A DNA stretch of 64,000 nt from Paucibacter sp. B2R-40 (GCF_025717555.1 NZ_JAJIRP010000011.1:143435-207434); one strand, 5' to 3'. Positions 44,026 through 53,832 are shown, counted from the stretch's first letter. Notes: generated by a model not told the origin, from the sequence alone. Program-made: numbers and translations.

Positions 44026-45336
44026 CTACTGTAGAGATGGACTGCGAAACGCAAACTTCTGGGCGAGGTATTTGGCAGAGTTCTCGATGTAAGGGAACAC
44101 CGTGCTCTCGTTGATATTCAGCTGGTCCAACTGCCTCAGCACAGTTTCCTTGTCTGTCACGGCGATGCGCTGGACTGATATCTCGGGGGTACCAGCCTCG
44201 TCCAGGGTGGCGTCATGCCCAAACAGCAGAAAGGCTCCGGACTGAAAAGCTATACGGCTGTTGGTGTGCTTGCCCTTTACGCAGACGATAGACCTGAGGT
44301 GCCTCGGCTCCAGCCTGGGCTCGAAGAACGGCTTTTCTTCCTTGATGAAATGCAGCAACTGCTTCACTGGCGCTAGCTTGTTGAACTTTCGGACATCCAG
44401 GCTACTGAAATCCAAGCCGTCCTTCGACACTTTCGGAAGCCTAGTCAGGTTAGCGATGCAACTAGCCGTGTCTGAATCGAAGTACTTGATTTGTTCTCTC
44501 ACCATCGAAAACACGATGACTTCGCCGTCTTGCGTCGGGTTGCTCTTGCAGGCAAAGTACAAGGCGATCAACGGATTCGACGTGATGTCGAGAAGCCGCG
44601 TCGGCAGCGAGTAATGCTGCATTCGGACGAGCCGGTCGAGCGTGTAAATGTCACCTTGGAAGTCGATGGAATTCGACACCAAGAGCTCCCTGTAAAGCTG
44701 GTCTTCTGCATCGCGGTAGACATAGTTCCCCTTTTCATCTTTGCGCAAGATAGATGGCTCAAGGCGATACTTCGTACGGTTTGAATGGCCGCGATAGAAC
44801 ACCTCCCGCCCCCCATGGTTCAATGCCAGAACGTGCTCAATGAAGGCGCCGACTGAACCTGCCTGGAAGGGCGCATTTGCAGGCCGAGGTAAGTCGGCTT
44901 TGGAGACCTTCGAAGCAGGCACCTCATTCAGGTCGATGCCAGCGTCAGCCAGCACCTGAAGGAGGTCCTCATCCTTGATAGCCCAATGGGTTCGATTCAG
45001 CTCCCAGCTTCTTATGTCAAGCAGCGCCTGCAGCGGCTCGATAGCTTTGAAGGGGATAGGTGGAATCGCAGGATTGAGCTCCGGAACGACAAGTAATGAG
45101 CGACCGTTGTCCCGCATTTTGACGCTCTTAAGCCTGCCTACACGCATCGGTTTATCGGTTCCCTCGTATGCGAAGAGACAGGGCATCTCGGTCAATGCGG
45201 CAAGCTGCGCAGCCTTCAACTCACGGAAGCTTTCCGCAACTTCGTCGCTGGTGTACTCAAGAAACCGTACCCGCACGAACTCATACCCAGGCTGTTCCCA
45301 AGCGTCATCGGTGGCCGTCACTAGGAAGTTGAACAT
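44026..45336 (-). CDS. FRG-domain protein
   Basis: A 436-residue protein. Residues about 160-300 fit the FRG domain: FYRGHSNRTKYRLEPSILR carries the F-x-RG core that names it, followed by YSLPTRLLDITSNPLIALYFAC, typical of the family, and the beta segment GEVIVFSM. The N-terminal 150 residues and the C-terminal 130 are unrecognised. FRG proteins are widespread in mobile and defence loci; the activity is unknown, though a fold related to ADP-ribosyltransferases has been proposed. The gene stands alone at the right edge of the island, opposite to the kinase operon. Role inferred. Confidence 0.8.
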   Translation of the reverse strand: MFNFLVTATDDAWEQPGYEFVRVRFLEYTSDEVAESFRELKAAQLAALTEMPCLFAYEGTDKPMRVGRLKSVKMRDNGRSLLVVPELNPAIPPIPFKAIEPLQALLDIRSWELNRTHWAIKDEDLLQVLADAGIDLNEVPASKVSKADLPRPANAPFQAGSVGAFIEHVLALNHGGREVFYRGHSNRTKYRLEPSILRKDEKGNYVYRDAEDQLYRELLVSNSIDFQGDIYTLDRLVRMQHYSLPTRLLDITSNPLIALYFACKSNPTQDGEVIVFSMVREQIKYFDSDTASCIANLTRLPKVSKDGLDFSSLDVRKFNKLAPVKQLLHFIKEEKPFFEPRLEPRHLRSIVCVKGKHTNSRIAFQSGAFLLFGHDATLDEAGTPEISVQRIAVTDKETVLRQLDQLNINESTVFPYIENSAKYLAQKFAFRSPSLQ

Positions 45337-45705
45337 TTACTCGGTAGGAGTGGTGCACCCATTCACTGTAGCGTAGGAAGGAACCACAACCGAGGAAGCA
45401 AAGTCCGTTGAACTGCAGGTCTATGGAGGAAACTGGAAGTTGGGGTCGTCAGAGCGTACTCCCGGTCCCGCTGCATCGCAAACTGTCGCATACCAAGCGC
45501 CGTAATCAGTTTGGTAGGGCGACATGGCTACTACGGATGCCTAACGGGTTACACGTCTAGAGAATGACTAAGCACCTTTCGCGCTCGAGACGCCATTTGG
45601 GGCGGGAAGTAGCCCAATGGTCAAACCAAGGTATTTCTTGATCCAAAGAATTCCTGTGCCGTCACAAGACTCGTCACAAACCTCGTCACAGTGACGACAT
45701 GGGCG
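45337..45705. other. Island edge beside the tRNA genes
   Basis: About 370 bases with no gene. It holds three 12-base repeats (see 45661-45696) and ends in the tRNA terminator. The plus-strand frame here reads through into the tRNA region and is not a real gene, though its repeat part may be a remnant of an old integrase tail. Confidence 0.4.
45661..45696 (+). repeat. Three tandem 12-base repeats near the tRNA 3' end
   Basis: The unit GTCACAARMCTC begins at 45661, 45673 and 45685 with exact 12-base spacing; the third copy is degraded after GTCACA. The array lies about 20 bases from the terminator of the tRNA-fMet genes. It may be a set of arm-type sites for an integrase, or the decayed 3' end of an integrase gene. 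Confidence 0.55.
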
Positions 45706-45730
45706 CAAAAAAGCCCTCTCAAGGAGGGCT
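45706..45730 (-). terminator. Intrinsic terminator of the tRNA-fMet genes
   Basis: On the minus strand AGCCCTC, CTTGA and GAGGGCT form a 7-base-pair hairpin (45712-45730) followed by a run of T (45706-45711). It lies 11 bases after the downstream tRNA. Confidence 0.8.
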
Positions 45731-45741
45731 TTTCTCTTTAT

Positions 45742-45818
<77 letters not shown>

Positions 45819-45903
45819 CCAGATATGGTGTTCCGGGCGATCTCGTCACAGCGAGCCCGAAAGGAAAGTGGTCATTCAGACCGGCGACAACTTCCCAAAT
45901 TTT

Positions 45904-45980
<77 letters not shown>

Positions 45981-45992
45981 ACTGAAGCTAGC

Positions 45993-46022
45993 AGTATAGC
46001 GCACTTTTCACTGAATCGTCAA
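45993..46022 (-). promoter_or_regulatory. Promoter of the tandem tRNA-fMet genes
   Basis: A -35 TTGACG (46017-46022) and -10 TATACT (45993-45998) with 18-base spacing, 12 bases before the first tRNA. The -35 box overlaps the dsbD stop codon, so the tRNA unit has its own strong promoter directly behind that gene. Confidence 0.8.
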
Positions 46023-47893
46023 AGTCCTGCCGCAGCCAGTGACGATTGGAAGCGCTCAGCATCCTGAAACCCAATCACCCGCGCGCCATTCAGCTCTTGA
46101 CCAGAAGGATCAAAGAAGATCGTGCCAGGGGGGCCGAATAGTTTGAAACGCTTGAGTAATTCACGATCGGCCGGGCTGTTGGCCGTGACATCTGCCTTCA
46201 GCAACAAGGCGCCTGCCAGCCGCCGCCGAACCTGCGGATCGGTGAATGTGTACCGTTCCATTTCTTTGCAGGAAACACACCAGTCCGCGTAGAAGTCGAG
46301 CATTACCGGTCGCCCTGCTTGCGCCAGGGCGGCATCCAGTTCGGCGACGCTGGCAATACGCTGAAAAGACAGGCCCGCGGGGCTGCCTCCAGTGGCGGCT
46401 ACTGTTCCGGCCTCCACTCTGAAAAGTCCTGCCAGGGGCTTGATTGTGTCGGTGCCGCCGCTGGCCGCCCCCACAACCTGCAAGAGGCCATAGCTGACCG
46501 CCAGCAAGGCTGCGGTCTTGCGCAGCCAAGTGCGCGGCCTGTGGGCGGCATGGGGTGCTTGGAACAGGCCCAGCATGGCTGCTGTCCCGATCAACAAAGC
46601 CCCCCATAGCAGTTGCGCCAAGGCTGGCGCCAAGACCGGTTGCACAGTCCACAGCGCGACGCCAAGCAAGAGCATGCCAAACAGGTGTTTGACGCCGTCC
46701 ATCCAGGCACCCGCCCTGGGCAGCAAGCTACCGGCTGAAATTCCCAGCAACAACAAGGGAACACTCATGCCGCTGGCCAAGGCGAACAAGGCACTGCCTC
46801 CCAGTACCACGTCCCGGGTTTGGCTGAGGTAGACCAAAGCGCCTGCAAGCGGCGCTGCCACGCAAGGGCTGACGATCAGGGCGGACACCCCCCCCATGGC
46901 GAAGACGCCAAGCAAATGACCGCCAGGCAGCTTCTGGGATGCTTGCGAAAGCCCCCCGCTCATGCCCGATGGCAGGCTCAGTTCGTAGGCGCCAAACATG
47001 GACAAAGCGAACAGCACCAGGGCCAAGGCGAAACTTGCCAGTACCCAGGGCTTTTGCAGCACCGCCGCAAGTCCTTCGCCCGCCAGCCCTGCTGCCACAC
47101 CCAAAGCGGTGTACACCAGTGCCATGCCCAGCGAATAGCTCAAAGCGAGCATGAAACCACGGCCACGCGTGGCCTTCTTGGATGCGTCACCCACAATGAT
47201 GGACGACAGTATGGGCAACATGGGCAGCACGCAAGGCGTTAGCGAGAGCAAGAGACCGGCGACGAAAAACACGCCGACCACGGTCCAAAACCGCCCGGTT
47301 TGAAGCGCTGCATCCAAACGCCCCATTTCGCTCGCTGCTACATTTGTTTGCGAACCCGCAGATGCGACCGAGTTGCCAGGCTCTGGGCGAGGACTGCTGC
47401 TCAGTGACTGCGCCGCAGGATCGACCCCATCCACGCGCCTGACCGTGGCCGACGTGGCGCCAAGCCCTGGATTGACGTCGAAGGTCGCCGTCATGGGCGG
47501 ATAGCACAAGCCTTTGTCCGCGCAACCCTGACCGGCCACAGTCAACTTGAAGGGGCCGTCGGCCGCCTTTATGGGCACCACGGCGCTGAGGACTTCGCGG
47601 TGGATCTCTACCTCCTTCTGAAAGGTCTCATCAAACTTGACTTTGCCCTTGGGCACCACGATGTCGCCAAAAGTAGCGCCTTCTGCCTCAATCTTGAACT
47701 GTTCCCGGTACATGTAGTAGCCGGGGGCAATCTCAAACTGAACTTGCAAAGTCTTGCCGTCCAGCGCACTGACCGCTAATTTGAAGGCCTGCTCGGGATC
47801 CAAAAAGTCATCCGCCCATGCCGTGGCCAATGGGTTCAGGAGGCAAACGAGAGATAGAAAAAAGAAGGTCGCTGACCGTAGAGCTCGTGACAT
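46019..47893 (-). CDS. dsbD: Thiol:disulfide interchange protein DsbD
   Basis: A 624-residue DsbD, about the usual length, that carries electrons from cytoplasmic thioredoxin across the inner membrane to periplasmic DsbC, DsbG and cytochrome maturation proteins. It has a signal peptide (to residue 27), a periplasmic alpha domain with the redox pair GCADKGLCY, a central domain of eight membrane helices with PCVLPMLPIL as the first conserved cysteine site, and a C-terminal thioredoxin-like domain with the active site WCVSCK. All three redox pairs appear intact. It starts 217 bases after the rplQ stop, behind that operon's terminator, and so needs its own promoter; a CTGTAC/GTACAG dyad lies at 48012-48031. 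Its end overlaps the tRNA promoter. Confidence 0.95.
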   Translation of the reverse strand: MSRALRSATFFFLSLVCLLNPLATAWADDFLDPEQAFKLAVSALDGKTLQVQFEIAPGYYMYREQFKIEAEGATFGDIVVPKGKVKFDETFQKEVEIHREVLSAVVPIKAADGPFKLTVAGQGCADKGLCYPPMTATFDVNPGLGATSATVRRVDGVDPAAQSLSSSPRPEPGNSVASAGSQTNVAASEMGRLDAALQTGRFWTVVGVFFVAGLLLSLTPCVLPMLPILSSIIVGDASKKATRGRGFMLALSYSLGMALVYTALGVAAGLAGEGLAAVLQKPWVLASFALALVLFALSMFGAYELSLPSGMSGGLSQASQKLPGGHLLGVFAMGGVSALIVSPCVAAPLAGALVYLSQTRDVVLGGSALFALASGMSVPLLLLGISAGSLLPRAGAWMDGVKHLFGMLLLGVALWTVQPVLAPALAQLLWGALLIGTAAMLGLFQAPHAAHRPRTWLRKTAALLAVSYGLLQVVGAASGGTDTIKPLAGLFRVEAGTVAATGGSPAGLSFQRIASVAELDAALAQAGRPVMLDFYADWCVSCKEMERYTFTDPQVRRRLAGALLLKADVTANSPADRELLKRFKLFGPPGTIFFDPSGQELNGARVIGFQDAERFQSSLAAAGL

Positions 47894-48011
47894 AGGCTAG
47901 TAGCGTTAGGACTGATACCGCATTGCGGACAAAACATGAACAAGGCGGCGCGAAGCGTAATCGCAATCACGAACCGGCGCTCAAGCATGTGCAAATGACA
48001 TAAAGCCAGGA

Positions 48012-48031
48012 CTGTACAAACAAAAGTACAG
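48012..48031. promoter_or_regulatory. CTGTAC-N8-GTACAG dyad upstream of dsbD
   Basis: A perfect 6-base dyad between the rplQ terminator and dsbD. It is not the LexA spacing (CTGT-N8-ACAG). It may be an operator or only a small hairpin. Confidence 0.3.
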
Positions 48032-48033
48032 GC

Positions 48034-48061
48034 GAAAAAAAGGCCAGCAAAAAAGCTGGCC
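48034..48061 (-). terminator. Terminator after rplQ
   Basis: On the minus strand GGCCAGC, TTTTTT and GCTGGCC form a 7-base-pair hairpin (48042-48061) followed by seven T. It ends the ribosomal superoperon before dsbD. Confidence 0.9.
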
Positions 48062-48110
48062 ATTCGAGAGCAATGTCTAAGCTGCGCGCAGCTTGGACAA
48101 GCGTGTCTCT

Positions 48111-48500
48111 TTACTCGACTGCTTCGCCAGCAGTCTCGCCTTCGGCGCGATCAACCAGTTCAACATAGGCCATAGGCGCATTGTCGCCAACACGGAAACC
48201 CATCTTCAGGATGCGTGTGTAGCCGCCTGGACGAGCCAGGAAACGTGGGCCCAACTCATTGAAGAGCTTGGTGACGATATCGCGATCGCGCAGGCGGTCG
48301 AATGCCAGGCGGCGGTTTGCCAATGTAGGCACCTTCGCCAAGGTGATCAAAGGCTCGACAACGCGGCGCAGCTCCTTGGCCTTAGGCACGGTGGTCTTGA
48401 TCGCTTCGTGTTGCAGCAACGAAACGCACATATTGCGCAGCATTGCCTTACGGTGAGCGCTGGTACGGTTCAGCTTACGGAGGCCGTTACGGTGACGCAT
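48111..48500 (-). CDS. rplQ: 50S ribosomal protein L17
   Basis: A 129-residue L17, starting [17 protein letters not shown] as expected. L17 binds 23S rRNA near the tunnel exit. It is the last gene of the alpha operon, 104 bases after rpoA across a strong hairpin, and ends 50 bases before the superoperon terminator. The C-terminus ([13 protein letters not shown]) is a short acidic tail common in betaproteobacteria. Confidence 0.97.
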   Translation of the reverse strand: MRHRNGLRKLNRTSAHRKAMLRNMCVSLLQHEAIKTTVPKAKELRRVVEPLITLAKVPTLANRRLAFDRLRDRDIVTKLFNELGPRFLARPGGYTRILKMGFRVGDNAPMAYVELVDRAEGETAGEAVE

Positions 48501-48560
48501 GGTGCTTATCCTTTCTTTGATTAATCGCCAGTGGCCGTATCAGGTACCACCGGGTGCACC

Positions 48561-48587
48561 GGACGGCGCAATGAAAAAGCGCCGTCC
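48561..48587 (-). other. Hairpin between rpoA and rplQ
   Basis: GGACGGCGC and GCGCCGTCC form a perfect 9-base-pair stem with a 9-base loop. No T run follows on the minus strand, so it is not a standard terminator; it may tune the ratio of rplQ to rpoA or protect the upstream mRNA end. Confidence 0.6.
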
Positions 48588-48604
48588 ATTTCTTTCTAAA
48601 CTAA

Positions 48605-49600
48605 TTAACGCTTGTCCAGCCCTTGAGGGGGCCAGTTCTCAAGGCGAGCGCCGAGAGTCAAGCCACGCGAAGCCAACACTTCTTTGATCTCGTTGAGCGA
48701 TTTACGGCCCAAGTTCGGAGTCTTCAGAAGTTCTGTTTCGGTGCGCTGGATCAGGTCGCCGATGTAATAGATGTTCTCTGCCTTCAAGCAGTTGGCCGAA
48801 CGCACAGTCAATTCGAGCTCGTCAACCGGACGCAACAGGATCGGGTCGAAGGACGAGCTGCGTTGCTGCTGCTGCGGGTTGTCGAACATGTCGCCAACAT
48901 CGGTGCCTTGCAACTGCGCGAACACCGCCAACTGTTCGACCAAGATTTTGGCCGAAGCACGGATCGCTTCCTCGGGCGAAATGGCGCCGTTGGTTTCGAT
49001 TTCCATGACCAGCTTGTCCAGATCGGTACGCTGCTCAACGCGAGCGTTTTCAACGGCGTAGCTGACGCGACGGACTGGCGCGAACGAAGCGTCAAGCACG
49101 ATACGACCGATCGACTTGGTTGGCTCATCGCCATAACGGCGCATGGAGCCGGGCACATAGCCGCGGCCCTTTTCGACCTTGATCTGCATATCCAGCTTGC
49201 CGCCTTGCGACAAATGCGCAATGACGTGATCTGGATTGATGATCTCAACATCGTGCGGGGTCTGGATATCGGCCGCAGTAACAGGGCCTTCGCCCTCTTT
49301 GCGCAACACCAGCGTCACTTCTTCGCGGTTATGCAGGCGGAAAACAACGCCCTTCAGGTTCAGCATGATGTGAACCACATCTTCCTGAACACCGTCGATG
49401 GCCGAGTACTCGTGCAGCACGCCGGCAATCGTTACTTCTGTCGGCGCATAACCCACCATCGACGACAACAGCACGCGACGCAGAGCGTTGCCCAGCGTAT
49501 GGCCGTATCCACGCTCGAAGGGCTCCAAGGTCACCTTGGCACGGTGGCCGCCGAGCGGCTCCACATTGATCGATTTGGGTTTGAGCAGATTGGTTTGCAT
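48605..49600 (-). CDS. rpoA: RNA polymerase alpha subunit
   Basis: A 331-residue alpha subunit. The N-terminal domain (to about 235), with the segment [19 protein letters not shown], dimerises and holds beta and beta'. A linker follows, then the C-terminal domain (about 245-325) with [19 protein letters not shown] and the [15 protein letters not shown] helix that binds UP elements and activators. Length and order fit the family. The usual place between rpsD and rplQ is kept; 139 bases separate it from rpsD. Confidence 0.97.
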   Translation of the reverse strand: MQTNLLKPKSINVEPLGGHRAKVTLEPFERGYGHTLGNALRRVLLSSMVGYAPTEVTIAGVLHEYSAIDGVQEDVVHIMLNLKGVVFRLHNREEVTLVLRKEGEGPVTAADIQTPHDVEIINPDHVIAHLSQGGKLDMQIKVEKGRGYVPGSMRRYGDEPTKSIGRIVLDASFAPVRRVSYAVENARVEQRTDLDKLVMEIETNGAISPEEAIRASAKILVEQLAVFAQLQGTDVGDMFDNPQQQQRSSSFDPILLRPVDELELTVRSANCLKAENIYYIGDLIQRTETELLKTPNLGRKSLNEIKEVLASRGLTLGARLENWPPQGLDKR

Positions 49601-49695
49601 GAAGTCTTTCTTTCAATACCCTCGGTTCGTTACACCGATAAGGCTGAGGGACCAACCGGGCGTCGCCGCGATAGGGCCAACCCAGACGAGGGAAA

Positions 49696-49726
49696 GCCGA
49701 CGGCACCCGCAAGGGGTGCAGCCGGC
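49696..49726 (-). other. Hairpin between rpsD and rpoA
   Basis: GCACCC/GGGTGC with an outer GCCG/CGGC pair forms a stable hairpin in the gap after rpsD. No T run follows, so it is more likely an mRNA processing or stability element than a terminator. Confidence 0.4.
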
Positions 49727-49739
49727 AACTGCAAAACGA

Positions 49740-50363
49740 TTAACGCGAGTACAACTCAACGATCAGCGATTCGTTGATCTCAGCGCCGAACTCGTCACGA
49801 TCAGGAGCCTTCTTGAAGACGCCTTCCAGCTTCGCTGTATCAACAGTCACCCAGGCCGGCAAGCCAATCGACTCAGCCAGCTTCATCGCGTCGATGATGC
49901 GCAACTGCTTCTTGGATTTCTCACGCACGGCGACGATGTCACCGGCCTTGACCAAGTAAGAAGCAATGTTGACGACTTCACCGTTCACCGTGATGCCCTT
50001 GTGCGAAACCAACTGGCGGCTTTCGGCACGCGTGGAGCCGAAGCCCATGCGGTAAACAACATTGTCCAGGCGTGATTCCAGCAGGGACAACAAATTGGTG
50101 CCGGTCGAGCCTTTACGACGCTCGGCTTCGGCGAAGTAGCGGCGGAACTGACGCTCCAAAATGCCGTACATGCGCTTGACCTTCTGCTTTTCACGCAGTT
50201 GCAGGCCGAAGTCGGATGTGCGCTGACCGGAGGTGCGGCCATGCTGACCTGGCTTGGAATCAAACTTCGCCTTGTCCCCGATGGCGCGACGTGCGCTCTT
50301 CAGGAACAGGTCCGTGCCTTCGCGACGGGAGAGTTTGCACTTGGGGCCTAGATAACGTGCCAC
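49740..50363 (-). CDS. rpsD: 30S ribosomal protein S4
   Basis: A 207-residue S4, opening [21 protein letters not shown]4 is a primary 16S rRNA binder that starts 30S assembly and, in enteric bacteria, represses the alpha operon. Its S4 RNA-binding domain is present ([29 protein letters not shown]). The gene sits 203 bases after rpsK behind its own candidate promoter and two hairpins, which is the natural place to look for self-control. Confidence 0.97.
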   Translation of the reverse strand: MARYLGPKCKLSRREGTDLFLKSARRAIGDKAKFDSKPGQHGRTSGQRTSDFGLQLREKQKVKRMYGILERQFRRYFAEAERRKGSTGTNLLSLLESRLDNVVYRMGFGSTRAESRQLVSHKGITVNGEVVNIASYLVKAGDIVAVREKSKKQLRIIDAMKLAESIGLPAWVTVDTAKLEGVFKKAPDRDEFGAEINESLIVELYSR

Positions 50364-50455
50364 TTTAGATGTCCTTTTTCATTCTGACGCACGGCCCGTC
50401 GGCGCATGCGCGAGTCTGGCCCAATTTTCTTGTCGGCTCAGACGGTGGTGTTGAA

Positions 50456-50518
50456 GATTTCCATTGCAAAAATGGAAATCAACGAAACGGCCGGCGCGGC
50501 ACTTGCGTGCCCGCCGGC
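50456..50518 (-). promoter_or_regulatory. Two hairpins in the rpsD leader
   Basis: A GC-rich hairpin at 50490-50518 (GCCGGCG and GGCAC arms with a four-base loop, about 12 pairs) and an AT-rich one at 50456-50480 (GATTTCCATT/AATGGAAATC, 10 pairs, five-base loop) lie between the candidate promoter and rpsD. Together they could be a binding site for S4 or an attenuator. Confidence 0.5.
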
Positions 50519-50533
50519 GCGGGGTAACTCGCG

Positions 50534-50561
50534 ATTATCGCAGATTTCGCATCTTTGGCAA
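50534..50561 (-). promoter_or_regulatory. Candidate promoter for rpsD-rpoA-rplQ
   Basis: A -35 TTGCCA (50556-50561) and -10 GATAAT (50534-50539) with 16-base spacing lie just after the rpsK stop. They would let rpsD, rpoA and rplQ be expressed apart from rpsM and rpsK. Confidence 0.6.
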
Positions 50562-50566
50562 AAGCC

Positions 50567-50971
50567 TTAGATACGACGACGCTTTTGAGGACGGCAGCCG
50601 TTGTGCGGAACCGGAGTCACATCAGAGATCGAATTGATCCGGATGCCTAGAGCACCCAGTGCACGAACTGACGACTCACGGCCGGGACCTGGGCCCTTGA
50701 TCTTGACATCAAGGTTCTTGATGCCTTGATCTTGAGCAGCACGGCCGGCGACTTCAGCCGCGACCTGGGCCGCGAAGGGAGTCGATTTACGCGAACCCTT
50801 GAAGCCTTGACCGCCGCTGGAAGCCCAGGACAGTGCTCCGCCTTGACGGTCAGTGATCGTAATGATCGTGTTGTTGAACGACGCGTGAACGTGAGCGATG
50901 CCATCGGCAACGTTCTTACGAACCTTCTTACGGACGCGTTGCGCAGCCGAATTATTGGGTGCTTTTGCCAT
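50567..50971 (-). CDS. rpsK: 30S ribosomal protein S11
   Basis: A 134-residue S11, with the conserved core [17 protein letters not shown] and the C-terminal [11 protein letters not shown]11 sits on the 30S platform near the mRNA exit site. It lies 29 bases after rpsM, with which it is surely co-transcribed. Confidence 0.97.
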   Translation of the reverse strand: MAKAPNNSAAQRVRKKVRKNVADGIAHVHASFNNTIITITDRQGGALSWASSGGQGFKGSRKSTPFAAQVAAEVAGRAAQDQGIKNLDVKIKGPGPGRESSVRALGALGIRINSISDVTPVPHNGCRPQKRRRI

Positions 50972-51000
50972 CTTGATCTTCTTTCTGTGCTAGCCGCAGA

Positions 51001-51366
51001 TCACTTCTTACCCGTAGCAGCCGACTTACGCGGGCCTTTACGAGTACGAGCATTCGTGCGAGTGCGCTGACCGCGCATTGGCAAACCACGACGATGACGG
51101 AAACCACGGTAGCAACCGAGATCCATCAAACGCTTGATGTTGATAGACATCTCGCGGCGCAGATCGCCTTCGATGGTCATCAAACCCACTGTTTCACGAA
51201 TCTTCTCGAGATCGGAATCGGTGAGGTCTTTGACCTTCTTGTCGAATGGAATACCGCAAGAAGTACAGATCTTCTGTGCCGTCGTACGGCCAACGCCGTA
51301 GATGGAAGTCAGACCGATCTCTGTGTGCTTATGCGGCGGAATGTTAATACCAGCAATGCGTGCCAT
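51001..51366 (-). CDS. rpsM: 30S ribosomal protein S13
   Basis: A 121-residue S13, opening [19 protein letters not shown] and ending in the basic tail [12 protein letters not shown]13 contacts the 50S subunit and P-site tRNA at the head of the 30S. It follows rpmJ by 34 bases, so the spc and alpha gene sets are joined here. Confidence 0.97.
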   Translation of the reverse strand: MARIAGINIPPHKHTEIGLTSIYGVGRTTAQKICTSCGIPFDKKVKDLTDSDLEKIRETVGLMTIEGDLRREMSINIKRLMDLGCYRGFRHRRGLPMRGQRTRTNARTRKGPRKSAATGKK

Positions 51367-51400
51367 GTGGTTCCTCTAAATCGCTCGTGTCGTGCTGCAA

Positions 51401-51514
51401 TCAGCCCTGGCGCTGTTTGTGGCGGGGATCTGTACAGATCACACGCACCACGCCCTTGCGGCGGATGATCTTGCAATTGCGGCACATCTGCTTGACGGAT
51501 GCCGAAACTTTCAT
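51401..51514 (-). CDS. rpmJ: 50S ribosomal protein L36
   Basis: A 37-residue L36 found by reading the gap between infA and rpsM. It starts [14 protein letters not shown] and ends DPRHKQRQG. The zinc-binding residues are all present (C-x2-C at 11 and 14, C27, H32), so this is the zinc-containing form. Its place between infA and rpsM is usual in betaproteobacteria. Confidence 0.95.
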   Translation of the reverse strand: MKVSASVKQMCRNCKIIRRKGVVRVICTDPRHKQRQG

Positions 51515-51573
51515 GGTCTACTCCTTGACCTACAAAAATGCGCTCAATGCGCGTAACCGGGGAATAGATATGC

Positions 51574-51792
51574 TCACTTCGCCCGGAACACGATGCGAGC
51601 ACGACTCAAGTCGTACGGGGTTAATTCAACGGTGACTTTGTCGCCGGGCAAAATACGGATGTAGTGCATACGCATCTTGCCGGAGATGTGGCCGAGAACA
51701 ACATGCCCGTTCTCCAGCTTCACACGAAACGTGGCATTGGGCAGATTCTCAAGAATCTCGCCTTGCATTTGAATGACGTCGTCTTTCGCCAT
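51574..51792 (-). CDS. infA: Translation initiation factor IF-1
   Basis: A 72-residue IF-1, an OB-fold protein that blocks the A site during initiation. It reads [14 protein letters not shown] and ends RARIVFRAK as in other betaproteobacteria. In E. coli infA lies elsewhere; its place after secY here is typical of Burkholderiales. It lies 49 bases after secY. Confidence 0.97.
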   Translation of the reverse strand: MAKDDVIQMQGEILENLPNATFRVKLENGHVVLGHISGKMRMHYIRILPGDKVTVELTPYDLSRARIVFRAK

Positions 51793-51841
51793 GCCTTCGT
51801 TTCTGTTCTGATGGATCTTGGTTAAACAATGGTTCAGCTTT

Positions 51842-53152
51842 TCAGCTGGCCTTGAAATTTGCCTTCTTCAGCAGCGAATCGTACTGCTGGCTCATCACGT
51901 AAGACTGTACTTGCGCCCAAAAGTCCATGGTGACCACAACAATGATCAACAAAGATGTACCGCCAAAATAAAACGGCACGTTGTACTTCAAGGTCAAGAA
52001 CTCTGGCAACAAACACACACCTGTGATGTAGATGGCGCCGGCCAAAGTCAAACGGGACAAGATCTTGTCAATATGCTTTGCAGTCTGCTCACCTGGCCGA
52101 ATACCAGGAATGAACGCACCACTCTTCTTCAGGTTGTCTGCGGTTTCGCGGCTATTGAAAACAAGCGCCGTGTAGAAAAAGCAGAAGAAGACGATAGCAC
52201 TGGCGTAGAGCAACACGTAAATCGGCTGCCCCGGACTCACCATGCCAGCGAGATCTTTCAACCAACGAAGGCTATCACCTGTCGCAAACCAACTCACTAC
52301 CGTAGTAGGGAGCAGAATAATCGACGAAGCAAAGATCGGTGGAATAACTCCGGACATGTTCAACTTCAGCGGCAAGTGCGAGCTCTGCCCACCATAAACC
52401 TTATTTCCCACCTGACGCTTGGCGTAATTCACCAAGATCTTACGTTGACCGCGTTCGACAAACACCACCAAATAGGTGACTGCCACGACCACAGCAACGA
52501 TAAACAGGGAAGAAACCGGACCCATGGCGCCAGTACGCACCAGTTCCAGCAAGCCACCAATAGCGCCCGGCAATCCGGAAGCAATGCCGCCGAAAATCAG
52601 AATCGAGATCCCGTTGCCCAGGCCACGCTCAGTAATTTGCTCACCCAGCCACATCAGGAACATCGTGCCGGCCACCAGACTTGACACCGCTGTGAGGCGG
52701 AAGCCAAAACCGGGGTTGATCACCAAGCCTGCCGAACTTTCCAGCGCCAAAGCAATGCTCAAAGACTGGAATAGCGCCAAACCCAAAGTACCGTAGCGCG
52801 TGTACTGTGTAATCTTGCGGCGTCCGGACTCACCTTCCTTCTTCAGCGACTCCAATGCCGGCACAACATACGTCATCAACTGAATAACGATGGAAGCCGA
52901 AATGTAGGGCGTAATACCCAGCGCGAAGACGGTAAAGCGCGACAGCGCACCACCAGAGAACATATTGAACAGACTCAGGATGCCACCCTCCTGACCCTTG
53001 AAGAACTGCCGCAACTGGGCTGGATCGATGCCAGGAACGGGGATATGCGCCCCAATCCGAAACACCACCAGCGCCAGCAACAGAAACACAAGCCGACGAC
53101 GCAAGTCGCCGAACTTGCCGCTCTTGGCCAGTTGGTTTGCGTTGGTAGCCAC
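51842..53152 (-). CDS. secY: Preprotein translocase subunit SecY
   Basis: A 436-residue SecY, the channel of the Sec translocon, with about ten membrane helices. Recognisable parts are [14 protein letters not shown] after the first helix, [17 protein letters not shown] near helix 2 and [10 protein letters not shown] in the cytoplasmic loop before the last helices. SecA and ribosomes bind its cytoplasmic loops. It follows rplO by 19 bases, the usual spc order. Confidence 0.97.
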   Translation of the reverse strand: MATNANQLAKSGKFGDLRRRLVFLLLALVVFRIGAHIPVPGIDPAQLRQFFKGQEGGILSLFNMFSGGALSRFTVFALGITPYISASIVIQLMTYVVPALESLKKEGESGRRKITQYTRYGTLGLALFQSLSIALALESSAGLVINPGFGFRLTAVSSLVAGTMFLMWLGEQITERGLGNGISILIFGGIASGLPGAIGGLLELVRTGAMGPVSSLFIVAVVVAVTYLVVFVERGQRKILVNYAKRQVGNKVYGGQSSHLPLKLNMSGVIPPIFASSIILLPTTVVSWFATGDSLRWLKDLAGMVSPGQPIYVLLYASAIVFFCFFYTALVFNSRETADNLKKSGAFIPGIRPGEQTAKHIDKILSRLTLAGAIYITGVCLLPEFLTLKYNVPFYFGGTSLLIIVVVTMDFWAQVQSYVMSQQYDSLLKKANFKAS

Positions 53153-53171
53153 TGTGCCTAGTTCCTGCTAG

Positions 53172-53603
53172 TTAGGCGACGGAGCCGCCGGCGGCTTCAA
53201 TCGCTGCCTTTGCACCTGCAGTCGCTGCCACGCCCTTGAGCGTCACCTTGCGGCTGATGGAGCCAGACAGAATCACCTTGACGTTCTTGGCCAGCTCAGG
53301 CACTAGACCCACAGCTTTCAAAGTCAACACATCAACTTCATCAGCCACCAATGCCTGGAGGTCGTCGAGATTGATTTCAGCATTGAACTTCAAAGTCTGG
53401 GACTTGAAGCCACGTTTTGGCAAGCGGCGCTGCAAAGGCATTTGACCGCCTTCGAAACCTACCTTGTGGTAACCGCCAGCACGGGATTTTTGACCCTTGT
53501 GGCCGCGACCGGCAGTCTTACCAATGCCAGAACCGATGCCACGGCCCACGCGACGCTTGTAGTGCGTAGCGCCGGCTGCGGGCTTAATGGTATTTAGTTG
53601 CAT
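53172..53603 (-). CDS. rplO: 50S ribosomal protein L15
   Basis: A 143-residue L15, opening [11 protein letters not shown] with the glycine-rich [20 protein letters not shown] segment that threads into 23S rRNA. L15 is a late assembly protein of the 50S. It lies 27 bases after rpmD. Confidence 0.97.
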   Translation of the reverse strand: MQLNTIKPAAGATHYKRRVGRGIGSGIGKTAGRGHKGQKSRAGGYHKVGFEGGQMPLQRRLPKRGFKSQTLKFNAEINLDDLQALVADEVDVLTLKAVGLVPELAKNVKVILSGSISRKVTLKGVAATAGAKAAIEAAGGSVA

Positions 53604-53630
53604 CTTTTTGTCCTCGGTTCGTGAAAGCGC

Positions 53631-53813
53631 TTAGAGCACTTGCACGAGGTAGGCGATCTTATTGATCATGCCGCGAACCGCAGGCGTGTCTTCCAACACG
53701 CTGGTGCTGTTCATCCTGCGCAGGCCCAAGCCCACCACCGTAGCGCGATGCGAAGTCCGCGTACCGATGGGGCTGCGAACCAGCTTGACGGTCAGAGTTT
53801 TCTTTTCAGACAT
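53631..53813 (-). CDS. rpmD: 50S ribosomal protein L30
   Basis: A 60-residue L30. The start at ATG 53813 ([12 protein letters not shown]) gives the normal length; the frame stays open upstream but only inside the rpsE end and gap. The core [18 protein letters not shown] and [11 protein letters not shown] end are typical. It lies 19 bases after rpsE. Confidence 0.95.
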   Translation of the reverse strand: MSEKKTLTVKLVRSPIGTRTSHRATVVGLGLRRMNSTSVLEDTPAVRGMINKIAYLVQVL

Positions 53814-53832
53814 TTGTGTCTCCAGTGCAGCT

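Noticed and set aside
45661..45696. CRISPR array
   Set aside because: The 12-base units are contiguous, with no spacers, and no cas genes are in the window.
48012..48031. LexA box
   Set aside because: The CTGT and ACAG halves are 12 bases apart instead of 8.
48623..49777. Plus-strand open frame of 384 codons
   Set aside because: It is antisense to rpoA and has histidine-rich, non-protein-like composition.
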